A DNA stretch of 20,248 nucleotides from Comamonadaceae bacterium (GCA_947374705.1 CANCDA010000021.1:1-20248), one strand, 5' to 3'. Numbered from the stretch's first letter, positions 7,630 through 15,653 are shown. The notes: generated from the sequence alone by a model not told the origin. Made by a program: numbers and translations.

Positions 7630-8562
7630 ATGCGCTGGTTTGAAAACTTTGAGCCCCGTCGCTTTGCGGTCAACGGCATCGAGATTTTTGCGCGCGTACC
7701 CTGCGATGCACAGGGCACACGCCCAGCCTTGCTCCTGCTGCACGGCTTCCCGCAAACCCACGTCATGTGGCAGCGCGTGGCACAGCAATTGGCGCAGGAC
7801 TACTTTGTGGTGATGCCCGATTTGCGCGGCTATGGCGACTCCAGCAAGCCCGTGGGCACCGCCGATCACGCCCAGGCCAGCAAACGCACCATGGCGCTAG
7901 ATATGGTGGCGGTGATGGACGCGCTGAACCTGAGCGACTTCTTGGTGTGCGGCCATGACCGGGGTGGCCGCGTGGCCCACCGGTTGGCACTGGACCACCC
8001 CACACGCGTTCGCAAGCTCTGCGTGATCGACATTGCGCCCACGCTGGACATGTACAACGCGACTGACATGGCCTTCGCCCGCGCCTACTACCACTGGTTC
8101 CACCTGATCCAACCCAGCCCGCTGCCTGAACGCATGATCGGCGCCACGCCCGAGGCCGCGCGCGACTATCTGCACGCCAAGCTGGGCGGCTGGGGCTCGG
8201 CCGGTCTGGGCTATATCGAGCCGCAAGCCCTGGCCGAGTACGAGCGCTGCTTTGTCAAACCCGAAGCCATCCACAGCGCTTGCGAAGACTACCGGGCGGG
8301 CGCGAGCATTGACCTGGTGCATGACCGCGAGAGCCGTGACCGAGATGAAAAGTTGACCTGCGAGTTACGGGTGTTGTGGGGGGAGCGCGGTGTGGTGAAC
8401 AAGCTCTTCCACCCGCTAGCCCTCTGGCAGGCGCAATGCACGGGCACGGTGAGTGGTCAGACCCTGCCTGCGGGGCACTTCATCCCCGAGGAATTACCGC
8501 AAGCCACCGCAGCCGCTTTGCACGCATTTTTCAAGTCAGCCCAGGGCAATGCTCGGCCTTGA
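7630..8562 (+). CDS. Alpha/beta hydrolase, fluoroacetate (haloacetate) dehalogenase-like
   Basis: The 310-residue alpha/beta hydrolase has HGFPQTHVMW (oxyanion region, 38-47), DLRGYGDSSKP (64-74), the nucleophile elbow GHDRGGR (108-114), DIAPT (134-138), YYHW (153-156), CEDYRAGA (218-225) and AGHFIPEE (281-288). Compared from memory with the Rhodopseudomonas fluoroacetate dehalogenase, nucleophile Asp110, acid Asp134, carboxylate-binding Arg111 and Arg114 and halide-pocket His155 and Trp156 all fall at the same positions, with Tyr221 and His283 for Tyr219 and His280. It is therefore a good candidate to hydrolyse fluoroacetate or chloroacetate to glycolate in the cytoplasm. Its ATG lies 4 bp after the pncC stop, with AAGGAG at 7616-7621. 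Its last 32 bp overlap the convergent gene. The true substrate remains inferred. Confidence 0.88.
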   Translation: MRWFENFEPRRFAVNGIEIFARVPCDAQGTRPALLLLHGFPQTHVMWQRVAQQLAQDYFVVMPDLRGYGDSSKPVGTADHAQASKRTMALDMVAVMDALNLSDFLVCGHDRGGRVAHRLALDHPTRVRKLCVIDIAPTLDMYNATDMAFARAYYHWFHLIQPSPLPERMIGATPEAARDYLHAKLGGWGSAGLGYIEPQALAEYERCFVKPEAIHSACEDYRAGASIDLVHDRESRDRDEKLTCELRVLWGERGVVNKLFHPLALWQAQCTGTVSGQTLPAGHFIPEELPQATAAALHAFFKSAQGNARP

Positions 8563-8920
8563 GCTGTGCAAAGGCCTGTTTGTCCTGTGCGCTCAAGGGA
8601 TGGGTCGTGGCCAGACTTTGCTCGGCACCTGGCACAGGTTCCAACCAGACCTGACCATCGGCCAAGGCCACAAAGCTGCCAGAGCGTACAAAGTGCCCGC
8701 TGCTGTCGCGGGTCTGCAATAACCCGCAAACCGCTTTGCTGGTGGGGTTTTGCCGCAGTGCATCAAAGCCCACTTTGCCCGGCTCCTTGAGCTGGGCGCG
8801 CACCCATTCGCGGGCTTGTGCATTGGGCGTGTGAGATTTCCACCACACCCAACTCCCCGCCGCAGCCACCGCCGCCACAGCCACGACGACCGTGGCACCT
8901 ATCGACGTATTTTTTCTCAT
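8531..8920 (-). CDS. Small single-pass membrane or periplasmic protein of unknown function
   Basis: I do not recognise a named family with certainty. From the ATG at 8920-8918 the product has 129 residues. A short basic N-terminus (MRKN) leads into a hydrophobic segment, GATVVVAVAAVAAAGSWVWW, as a membrane anchor or uncleaved signal. A soluble domain with two cysteines follows, in AVCGLLQ and near the C-terminus in EHCPGLT, which could form a periplasmic disulfide. The stretch from VRAQLKEPGKVGF through VCGLLQTRDSSGHFVRSG to SFVAL loosely resembles small exported proteins with a DPxSAxF ... VCGxVNxKNxxGGY pattern, as I recall them. The frame extends upstream to a TTG at 8947, but the ATG preceded by GGGGGTTGTGGA seems better. 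It is the only minus-strand gene and overlaps the dehalogenase-like gene tail to tail. Confidence 0.7.
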   Translation of the reverse strand: MRKNTSIGATVVVAVAAVAAAGSWVWWKSHTPNAQAREWVRAQLKEPGKVGFDALRQNPTSKAVCGLLQTRDSSGHFVRSGSFVALADGQVWLEPVPGAEQSLATTHPLSAQDKQAFAQLKAEHCPGLT

Positions 8921-8989
8921 TCCACAACCCCCATTTCTCACACCCAACCTGAGTCAATGCATTTTTTGGGCAACCGAACTAGAATCCGC

Positions 8990-9088
8990 GCTGTTTCAGC
9001 CCTGCCATGCACTCCTCGCGCAAGGATAGACCTTGCGTGAGGGGATGGATTTAATCAGCCCGTAAAGTTAAGTAAACCCTGTTTCAGG
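8990..9088. repeat. Two copies of the palindrome CTGTTTCAG, 88 bp apart
   Basis: GCTGTTTCAGC (8990-9000) and CCTGTTTCAGG (9078-9088) share the nine-base core, and each is a perfect 11-base inverted repeat around TTT. They bracket the hairpin upstream of the RND pump. Paired sites of this sort can be regulator binding sites, but nothing in the window proves that. Confidence 0.4.
9012..9044. promoter_or_regulatory. Strong hairpin / candidate operator upstream of the RND efflux genes
   Basis: The arms CTCGCGCAAGG (9015-9025) and CCTTGCGTGAG (9031-9041) pair over 11 bp with one G-T wobble around the loop ATAGA, and pairing extends to 9012-9044. No T-run follows on either strand, so it is not a standard terminator. 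The inner repeat CGCAAGG-5-CCTTGCG has the size of a dimeric repressor site (TetR or MarR type). A structured leader RNA is the alternative. Confidence 0.5.
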
Positions 9089-9172
9089 CCAGAAAGGTTC
9101 AGGTCTGCGTGTGCAAAATGGCCCACTGACCTAGCCGCCTATGGGCGCTCAACCCCAATCACTGACGAAAAG

Positions 9173-10390
9173 ATGAACACGAAAAAAACCCTGGTCTTGA
9201 TCGGCCTGATCGGCGTAGTCGCAGCGGGCCTTTTTTACCGGCTCAAACCCGCACCTGAAGAGGCCAAAAAAGGGCCCACCGAACAAGCCGTGGGCATTGC
9301 CGTGGCCAAGACCCAGGACGTGCCGGTCATGGTGGATGTGAATGGCGCTGTGGTGTCGCTCAAAACCGTGGATGTGCGGGCCCAAGCCACCAATCTGCTG
9401 GCCAAAGTCCACATCAAGGAAGGCCAGTTTGTGCCGCAGGGCACGCCCTTGTTTTCTTTGGACGACCGTACTGACCTCGCCAATGTTGAAAAAGCCAAGG
9501 CCACCTTGGCGCGCGACCGCACCCTGGGGGCCGATCTGGATCGTCAGTTCCAACGCTCTCAGGAGTTGAAGGCGAAGAACTTCATCGCTCAAAGCGCCTT
9601 AGACACCACCACAGCCCAGCGCGACGCGCAAACCGCCCTCATCCAGTCCGACGAAGCCGCCTTGGCCGCAGCCCAAGTGGCCCTGGGCTACAACACCATC
9701 CGCGCGCCCATCTCCGGGCGCACGGGCTTGATCAACGTCTTCCCCGGCTCGCTGATTCTGCCCAACACCACCTCCATGGTCACCGTCACGCAGATGGACC
9801 CCATTGCCGTGCAGTTCACCATTCCCGAGAGCAGCTTGAAAGACCTGCAAATCACGCTTAAAGCGCAGCCAGACAAGTCCAACGTCAAAGTCAGAATCCC
9901 GGCCACGGGTGACGAGCAAAGTGGCCACCTCTACTTTGTTGACAACGCGGTGGATGCCACCACCGGCACCATCAAAGCCAAGGCGCAATTTGCCAACAAA
10001 GACAACCTGCTGTGGCCCGGGCAATTCCTGCAAGTGCGTGTGGAGCTGGCCACCCTCAAGGACGCCGTCACCATTCCCGCCGCCGCCGTCATCACCGGCC
10101 TGAACGGCAAGTTTGTTTACGTTGCCGGTGAAGACAACACCGTGGCCAACAAGCCCATCACCGTGCGCCACTCCTTTGGCGACAGCATGGCCGTCTCCGG
10201 CATCAGTGCGGGTGAGCGCGTGGTGACCGACGGCAAGCAGAATCTGCGCCCCGGTGGCAAAATCCGCATCATCAGCCCGCAAGCCCCCAAGACCGCAGGT
10301 GCCTCTGGCGACAAAGGGGCCGACAAAGACAAACCCGCAGAGAAAACGGCGGACGCCAGCGCCAAACCCACTGAGGCCAGCAAACCATGA
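9173..10390 (+). CDS. RND efflux periplasmic adaptor (membrane fusion protein, AcrA/MdtA type)
   Basis: The 405-residue product begins with a membrane anchor (about residues 6-22, LVLIGLIGVVAAGLF). There is no lipobox Cys, unlike AcrA. It continues with a lipoyl half (VDVRAQATNLLAKVHIKEGQ, about 64-83), a helical hairpin (about 98-165), the return lipoyl half ending NTIRAPISGRTGLI, a beta-barrel (about 190-270) and a membrane-proximal domain. A Lys/Ala/Pro-rich low-complexity tail occupies roughly the last 40 residues. It should join the RND transporter encoded next to an outer membrane channel. The ATG at 9173 has only a weak GAAAAG upstream. The stop overlaps the transporter start by ATGA, so the two are one operon. 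Confidence 0.92.
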   Translation: MNTKKTLVLIGLIGVVAAGLFYRLKPAPEEAKKGPTEQAVGIAVAKTQDVPVMVDVNGAVVSLKTVDVRAQATNLLAKVHIKEGQFVPQGTPLFSLDDRTDLANVEKAKATLARDRTLGADLDRQFQRSQELKAKNFIAQSALDTTTAQRDAQTALIQSDEAALAAAQVALGYNTIRAPISGRTGLINVFPGSLILPNTTSMVTVTQMDPIAVQFTIPESSLKDLQITLKAQPDKSNVKVRIPATGDEQSGHLYFVDNAVDATTGTIKAKAQFANKDNLLWPGQFLQVRVELATLKDAVTIPAAAVITGLNGKFVYVAGEDNTVANKPITVRHSFGDSMAVSGISAGERVVTDGKQNLRPGGKIRIISPQAPKTAGASGDKGADKDKPAEKTADASAKPTEASKP

Positions 10391-13300
10391 ACCTCCCTCA
10401 ACTGTGTATCCAGCGCCCGGTCATGACCGTGCTGCTGTGCGTGAGCTGTGTGCTGGCTGGCTGGCTGGCCTACCTCAAGCTGCCTGTTGCCGCACTGCCC
10501 AGTTACAACACGCCCGTCATCAGCGTCACCGCCCAGTTCCCGGGGGCGAGTCCGGAAACCATGGCCGCCTCGGTCGCCTTGCCGCTGGAGAAGCAGTTCT
10601 CCACCATTGATGGCATCAACATCATCAGCTCCACCAACATCCTGGGCGCGACCAACATCACGCTGGAGTTCAACTCGGACAAAGACATCAACCTGGTGGC
10701 CGTGGACGTGCAGGCCGCCTTGTTGCGTGCCCAGCGCCTGTTGCCCATCGAGATGGTCAACCCACCGTCTTACCGCAAAGTCAACCCAGCCGATGCCCCG
10801 GTCTTGCTCGTGGCCATGACCTCACCCTCCATGAGCCTGTCCGAGCTCAATGAGTACGCCGAAAACCTGATTGCCCCCACCATCTCCACCACCAATGGCG
10901 TGGCCCTGGTCAACGTATTTGGACAAAAACGCTACGCCGTGCGGATCAAGGCCAACCCCGACGCCCTGGCCTCACGCGGTATGACGATGGACGACATCAC
11001 CAGCGCCGTCAATACCGGCAATTCGAACACCCCCATGGGCACGCTCGAAGGCCCCCGACAGCTGCTCACCATCACCGCCAACAAGGCGATGGTGCGCGCG
11101 GCGGACTTCGAGAACATGGTGATCTCCACCAAAGGCGGCAACATCGTCAAGCTGCGCGATGTGGCCAGCGTGGAGGAAAGTTTTGAGTCCGTACGCACCG
11201 CCGCCAGCTACAACGGCCAACGCTCCATCATCCTGGCCGTGCAACGCCAGCCCAATGCGAACACGGTAGAAGTCGTCGATGCCATTCGCCGATTGCTGCC
11301 TCAGTTCAAAACGCAATTGCCCGAGTCGATTGAGATCATGCCGCTCAATGACCGCTCCATGTCGATCCGAGAAGCGATCCATGACGTCAAGATTTCGTTG
11401 GCGTTGACCGTCGTGTTGGTGATTTTGGTGATTTTTTTGTTCTTGCGCCACGCTGCGGCCACCATCATCCCCACGCTCAGTCTGCCGGTCTCGCTGATCG
11501 GCGCCATCGCCTTGCTCTACCCCATGGGCTATAGCCTGGACAACATCTCGTTGCTGGGCATCACCCTGGCCGTGGGCTTGGTCGTGGACGACGCCATCGT
11601 GATGCTGGAGAACATCGTGCGCCACGTGGAAGACGGCATGTCGCCGATGGAAGCCTCGCTCAAGGGCAGCAAGGAAATGGCCTTCACCATTCTCTCCATC
11701 TCGGTCTCTCTGGTGGCGGTGTTCATCCCCATCTTCTTCATGCCGGGCGTCATCGGCATGCTGTTCCATGAGTTTGCCGTGGTGGTGGCACTGGCCGTGC
11801 TGGTCTCGGCCGTGGTGTCGCTGACCCTCGTGCCCATGTTGTGCAGCCGCTTTCTGCCCGCCGGTCACCCGCCCGACAACGCGATGGGCCGTGCCTTTGA
11901 GCGTGGCTTCAAAGCGGTGCTGGACGGCTACGCCAGCACGCTGGAAATCGCCTTGAAACACCGCCGCTATGTGCTGGCCGTGGCTTTCATCACCTTCGGT
12001 CTGACGGTGTGGCTATTCGCCATCAGCCCCAAAGGCTTCTTCCCCGAAGAGGACATGGGGCAGATTCAAGTCACCACCGAAGCCAGTGAGGATATTTCCT
12101 TCGATGAGATGACGCGTTTGCAAGCCCGCGCAGCTGCCATCGTCAAAGACGACCCCGCTGTGGCCTATGTGTCCTCCTTCATTGGCTCTGCGGCCAACAA
12201 CCCGCAGCCTGTGAGCATTGGGCGCATGTTCATCGTGCTTAAACCGCAGAGCGAACGCGACAAGATGTCCAAAATCGTCGAGCGCATTCGCACCAAGGTG
12301 CGCATGCCCGGCTTTGCTATCTACATGCGACCGGTGCAAAACTTGCAGCTCGGCGGCAAGGTCAGCAAGAGCCGCTACCAGTACGTGATGCAAAGCGTGA
12401 GTGCCGAATCCTTGAACGAGTGGTCGCTCAAGATGCAGCAAAAAATGCGTGCCGACAACAACTTCCGCGACGTCACCAGCGACTCACAGCTCAGCGGCTT
12501 ACAGGCCAATGTGCAGGTGGACCGCGACAAGGCGGGGGCGCTAGGTATCACCATGCAGGACGTGCGCAATAGCCTGTACAACGCCTTTGGTGATCGGCAA
12601 ATCTCCACCATCTTCACCTCGGTCAACAGCTACCTGGTGATCATGGAGGCGCCCACCGCCTACCGGCAGTTTGAAGACGCCATCAGCAAAATCTATGTGC
12701 GCTCCCGCGTGACTCAACAGGTCGTGCCCCTGTCATCGGTGGTTACCGTACAACGCACGGTCGGCCCCACGGCGGTGAACCACCAGGGCCAATTGCAGGC
12801 GGTCACCATCTCCTTCAACCTGGCACCCGATGTACCGCTGGGCGACGCCACTACCAAGATTGCCCAATTCACCGAAGAGCTGCGCCTGCCCGCCTCCATC
12901 ATCACCAGCTACGGGGGTGACGCTGCGGTGTTCCAAGGTTCGCAGTCCAGCCAGTTGGTGCTGATCTTGGCGGCGCTGGCCGTGATTTATGTGCTGCTCG
13001 GCGTGCTGTATGAGAGCTATATCCACCCGCTCACCATTCTGGCGGGCTTGCCCTCCGCTGCGGTGGGGGCGCTGGTGTTCTTGTGGTTCTTCAAGATCGA
13101 GCTCACGCTGATCGCCACCATCGGCATCTTGATGTTGATTGGTATCGTGAAGAAAAACGCCATCATGATGATCGACTTTGCGCTGGACGCGCAACGCAAC
13201 AAAGGCATGTCACCCGAAGAGGCCATCCGCCAAGCCTGCGTGCTGCGTTTTCGCCCCATCATGATGACCACGCTGGCCGCCTTGATGGGCGCTTTGCCCA

Positions 13301-13566
13301 TCGCCCTGGGTCTGGGTGCGGGTGCTGAACTGCGCGCGCCGCTGGGTATTGCGGTGGTGGGTGGTCTGGTGTTCTCACAGGCCATCACGCTCTACATCAC
13401 CCCGGTGATCTACCTCTACCTCGACCGCTGGGCCGGCAATGGGCCGCTGGATATCTCGGAATACACCAGTGGCGAGGTGCTGCACCTGACCCCCTCAGTC
13501 GCGGCCCACCCCATCGCCATGGCTGCACCCGCGCCGGTGGTGGACTTGGTGCGCGAACGCGCTTGA
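10387..13566 (+). CDS. RND (HAE1-type) multidrug efflux inner membrane transporter, MdtB/MdtC-like
   Basis: The 1059-residue product has standard AcrB/MdtC length and topology: TM1 near the N-terminus (PVMTVLLCVSCVLAGWLAYL), a large periplasmic loop, TM2-6, a second loop and TM8-12. The proton relay is intact: Asp401-Asp402 in GLVVDDAIVMLENI of TM4 correspond to AcrB Asp407-Asp408, and Lys923 in GIVKKNAIMMIDFA of TM10 corresponds to Lys940. The stretch LPVAALPSYNTPVISVTAQF and the overall pattern place it in the hydrophobe/amphiphile efflux branch rather than the heavy-metal branch. It exchanges protons for drugs or other amphiphiles. It overlaps the adaptor gene by ATGA. No outer membrane channel gene is adjacent, so it probably uses one encoded elsewhere. 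Substrate unknown. Confidence 0.94.
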   Translation: MNLPQLCIQRPVMTVLLCVSCVLAGWLAYLKLPVAALPSYNTPVISVTAQFPGASPETMAASVALPLEKQFSTIDGINIISSTNILGATNITLEFNSDKDINLVAVDVQAALLRAQRLLPIEMVNPPSYRKVNPADAPVLLVAMTSPSMSLSELNEYAENLIAPTISTTNGVALVNVFGQKRYAVRIKANPDALASRGMTMDDITSAVNTGNSNTPMGTLEGPRQLLTITANKAMVRAADFENMVISTKGGNIVKLRDVASVEESFESVRTAASYNGQRSIILAVQRQPNANTVEVVDAIRRLLPQFKTQLPESIEIMPLNDRSMSIREAIHDVKISLALTVVLVILVIFLFLRHAAATIIPTLSLPVSLIGAIALLYPMGYSLDNISLLGITLAVGLVVDDAIVMLENIVRHVEDGMSPMEASLKGSKEMAFTILSISVSLVAVFIPIFFMPGVIGMLFHEFAVVVALAVLVSAVVSLTLVPMLCSRFLPAGHPPDNAMGRAFERGFKAVLDGYASTLEIALKHRRYVLAVAFITFGLTVWLFAISPKGFFPEEDMGQIQVTTEASEDISFDEMTRLQARAAAIVKDDPAVAYVSSFIGSAANNPQPVSIGRMFIVLKPQSERDKMSKIVERIRTKVRMPGFAIYMRPVQNLQLGGKVSKSRYQYVMQSVSAESLNEWSLKMQQKMRADNNFRDVTSDSQLSGLQANVQVDRDKAGALGITMQDVRNSLYNAFGDRQISTIFTSVNSYLVIMEAPTAYRQFEDAISKIYVRSRVTQQVVPLSSVVTVQRTVGPTAVNHQGQLQAVTISFNLAPDVPLGDATTKIAQFTEELRLPASIITSYGGDAAVFQGSQSSQLVLILAALAVIYVLLGVLYESYIHPLTILAGLPSAAVGALVFLWFFKIELTLIATIGILMLIGIVKKNAIMMIDFALDAQRNKGMSPEEAIRQACVLRFRPIMMTTLAALMGALPIALGLGAGAELRAPLGIAVVGGLVFSQAITLYITPVIYLYLDRWAGNGPLDISEYTSGEVLHLTPSVAAHPIAMAAPAPVVDLVRERA

Positions 13567-13638
13567 GTTCGGCATCATCGTTGTTGCCTGGGTGAGCGAA
13601 GGCTTGTTCTGGAACAGCGCTGTGGCTGTTTGCCGAAC
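13567..13638. repeat. 72-bp intergenic segment bounded by an 8-bp inverted repeat
   Basis: GTTCGGCA (13567-13574) begins directly after the RND stop, and its exact inverse TGCCGAAC (13631-13638) ends directly before the IclR ATG. Between them lies TGTTC-TG-GAACA (13605-13616), a small palindrome that could be a site for IclR autoregulation. No T-run terminator is present between the pump and the regulator. Confidence 0.35.
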
Positions 13639-14481
13639 ATGACAGAAAAAACCGACGCCGTCCAAAGCATTGCTCGCGCAGCGCTGCTGCTGAGGACGCT
13701 TGCCACCTTCGAGTTCATGGGCGCTTCGCTGCTGCAAATCAGCACGCTGACGCAGTTGCCCAAAGCCACGGTGCACCGCCTTTTGGCCGCGCTGATCGAC
13801 CAGCGCTTGGTGGAGCGGCCCGTGGGCACGCGCTTTTACCGGCTTGGCACCGACATCTATGCCTTTGGCACGCCGGTGCGTGATGCGTTTAACTTGCAAG
13901 CGCAATGCCGCCCCTCACTGGAGCGGCTGTCCAGCGCCACGCAGGCCACCATTTACCTGGGTGTGCGCAGTGGCTACGACATGCTGTGTTTGGACAAGAT
14001 CGCGGGCCAAGCGCACAACGCCTCTAACCTGCTGGAGCTGCATGACCGCTGGCCGCTGGGCATTGGCTCATTCAGCCTGGCCTTGCTGGCATTTTTGCCC
14101 GCGCGTGAAATTGCCGATGTGATTGAGTTCAACCAGCGGCGCATCAGCGATGAAGACACGCTCACGTTTGAGCACATCCATGCCTCCATCACCAAGACCC
14201 GGCGCAACGGCTATGCCAAACGCACGACGCGCTTTGCCACGGGCTGGGCCGGCGTGGCTGCACCGGTGTTTGATGAACGCAAATACCCCATCGCCTCGCT
14301 GTGCGTGGTGGCGCAGGTCAGCACGATGAACGCCAGCACCATGGCCGCGCTGGCCACGCAACTCAAGCGCGAGGCCGCGCTCATCACCCAACGGGTTGAG
14401 GGCGCGCGCTTGCAACAGCAGCAACAAGAGCGCTGGCGGCTGGCTGTGCGCGGGGCCAAGACGGCGCGACGACCTGAATAA
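13639..14481 (+). CDS. IclR-family transcriptional regulator
   Basis: The 280-residue product has an N-terminal winged helix (about residues 8-75: QSIARAALLLRTLATFE at its start, recognition helix in LPKATVHRLLAALIDQRLVE) and the IclR effector-binding domain. That domain shows IYLGVRSGYDMLCLDKI (about 112-128), LGIGSFSLALLAFLP with the conserved Gly-x-Gly-Ser, and TTRFATGWAGVAAPVFDE. The frame extends to TTG 13630, but ATG 13639 is the likely start. IclR proteins bind small acids or aromatics and control nearby catabolic or transport genes. Its position upstream of the receptor/monooxygenase series, with a palindrome in the gap that follows, makes that series the likely target. Activator or repressor cannot be told. 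Confidence 0.92.
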   Translation: MTEKTDAVQSIARAALLLRTLATFEFMGASLLQISTLTQLPKATVHRLLAALIDQRLVERPVGTRFYRLGTDIYAFGTPVRDAFNLQAQCRPSLERLSSATQATIYLGVRSGYDMLCLDKIAGQAHNASNLLELHDRWPLGIGSFSLALLAFLPAREIADVIEFNQRRISDEDTLTFEHIHASITKTRRNGYAKRTTRFATGWAGVAAPVFDERKYPIASLCVVAQVSTMNASTMAALATQLKREAALITQRVEGARLQQQQQERWRLAVRGAKTARRPE

Positions 14482-14502
14482 GTGGCTGCGGTACGGTTTT
14501 TT

Positions 14503-14523
14503 AAATTCCGTATCATGGAACTT
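14503..14523. promoter_or_regulatory. Candidate IclR operator in the promoter region of the catabolic cluster
   Basis: An imperfect palindrome centred on 14513 has half-sites AAxTTCCxT and AxGGAAxTT; 14 of 20 non-central positions agree. It lies in the 116-bp gap between the regulator and the first receptor gene and overlaps A/T-rich sequence that includes TATCAT (14511-14516) and TTTAAT (14522-14527), possible -10 elements. TTCC/GGAA dyads are usual for IclR-type regulators. No convincing -35 element was found. Confidence 0.45.
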
Positions 14524-14597
14524 TAATACCCCCCAAAAGTGGCGTCTTCTTTTAGACTTCGCCTATTCCCCGCCAGCCCTCCACCCACAGAGTTCCC

Positions 14598-15596
14598 ATG
14601 CCCCATTCCACGACCTTTCTGCGCACTTTGATCCCTCTGGTGTTGCTGACGATCACCGGCTTGGCGCAAGCCCAGACCCCAACCACCTCACAAGCCAGCG
14701 CCCAGAGCTACCCCACGCAGCCCATCAAAATCGTCATCCCCTTCGCCCCCGGTGGCTCCAGCGACATCGTGGGCCGCGTCTTTGGCCAGTACCTGGCCGA
14801 CTTCACCAAGCAAGCCGTGGTGGCCGACAACAAGGCGGGTGGCAACGGCATCATCGGCACCCAATACGTCAAAGCCGCCGCGCCCGATGGCTACACGCTG
14901 GAGTTGACGACCAACACCACGCACGCGGCCAACGTCAGCCTGTACAAAAAGTTGCCCTATGACGCGATGAAAGACTTTGAGCACATTGGCATGTTTGGCT
15001 TGTCAGCCTCGGTGGCGGTGGTGGCCAAAGATTCGAAGATCAAGTCCATCGCCGATCTGGTGGCCTACGCCAAGGCCAACCCCGACAAGGTGTTTTACGG
15101 TTACTACAACTCGGCCTCGCAAATGACGGCAGCCCTGTTCAGCGTGCGCACCGGCGCGCCCATGACCGGTGTGCCCTACAAGGCCATTAGCAACGCCACC
15201 ACCGATTTGCTGGGCGGGCAACTGCAAGTGCTGTTCATGGAGTACCTGCCTGCGCTGCCGCAGATCAAAGGCGGCAACGTGCTGCCCCTGGGCGTGACGG
15301 CGGGCAAGCGCTACAAGGCCTGGCCGCAAGTGCCCGCCATTGCCGAGAGCTACCCCGGCTACGAGATTGGTTTTCACCTGGGACTGGCCGCACCGGCAGG
15401 CACGCCCGCGCCCGTCATCAACAAGCTGCACGGCTGGTTGACCCAGGCCCTGGCCGACCCGGCCTTCAAGCAACGACTGGATGATTTGGGCATGGACCCG
15501 GTGGCCATGTCACGTGAAGACTACCGCGCCTACAGCGCCAAAGAGATCACGCGCTGGGCCGAGTTCGTCAAAGCCTCCGGCGTTGAGCCGCAGTAA
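14598..15596 (+). CDS. Bug/TctC-family periplasmic substrate-binding protein (receptor 1)
   Basis: The 332-residue product has a signal peptide (cleavage after LAQA near residue 25) followed by a Bug fold. The canonical ligand-loop motif IPFAPGGSSDIVGR spans about 47-60, with the conserved Asp56. Further family stretches are NKAGGNGIIGT, DGYTL, VPYKAISNATTDLLGGQLQVLF and the C-terminal APAGTPAPVINKL. Bug proteins bind carboxylates, aromatic acids, amides and similar compounds in the periplasm, and either feed TctAB transporters or act in sensing. No tctA or tctB gene is present here. It is the first gene downstream of the IclR regulator and its putative operator. The ATG at 14598 has no strong ribosome binding site. 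Confidence 0.93.
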   Translation: MPHSTTFLRTLIPLVLLTITGLAQAQTPTTSQASAQSYPTQPIKIVIPFAPGGSSDIVGRVFGQYLADFTKQAVVADNKAGGNGIIGTQYVKAAAPDGYTLELTTNTTHAANVSLYKKLPYDAMKDFEHIGMFGLSASVAVVAKDSKIKSIADLVAYAKANPDKVFYGYYNSASQMTAALFSVRTGAPMTGVPYKAISNATTDLLGGQLQVLFMEYLPALPQIKGGNVLPLGVTAGKRYKAWPQVPAIAESYPGYEIGFHLGLAAPAGTPAPVINKLHGWLTQALADPAFKQRLDDLGMDPVAMSREDYRAYSAKEITRWAEFVKASGVEPQ

Positions 15597-15653
15597 TTTT
15601 TCAAAGCACAAACGCCTCAAGACCACCGCTTCAAGTTTCAACAAGGATTCACC

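Larger units (their letters stand above)
8921..9172. promoter_or_regulatory. Divergent intergenic region upstream of the RND pump and the small minus-strand gene
   Basis: About 250 bp without a supported gene separates two divergent genes, so promoters for both should lie here. TAGAAT at 8980-8985 could be a -10 element reading rightwards, but no good -35 element stands at the right distance. The region holds a strong hairpin (9012-9044) and two copies of a small palindrome (8990-9000 and 9078-9088), listed separately. No tRNA or known riboswitch shape is evident. Confidence 0.45.

Noticed and set aside
9012..9044. Intrinsic terminator
   Set aside because: A strong stem but no run of T after it on either strand, and it lies upstream of both divergent genes rather than behind one.
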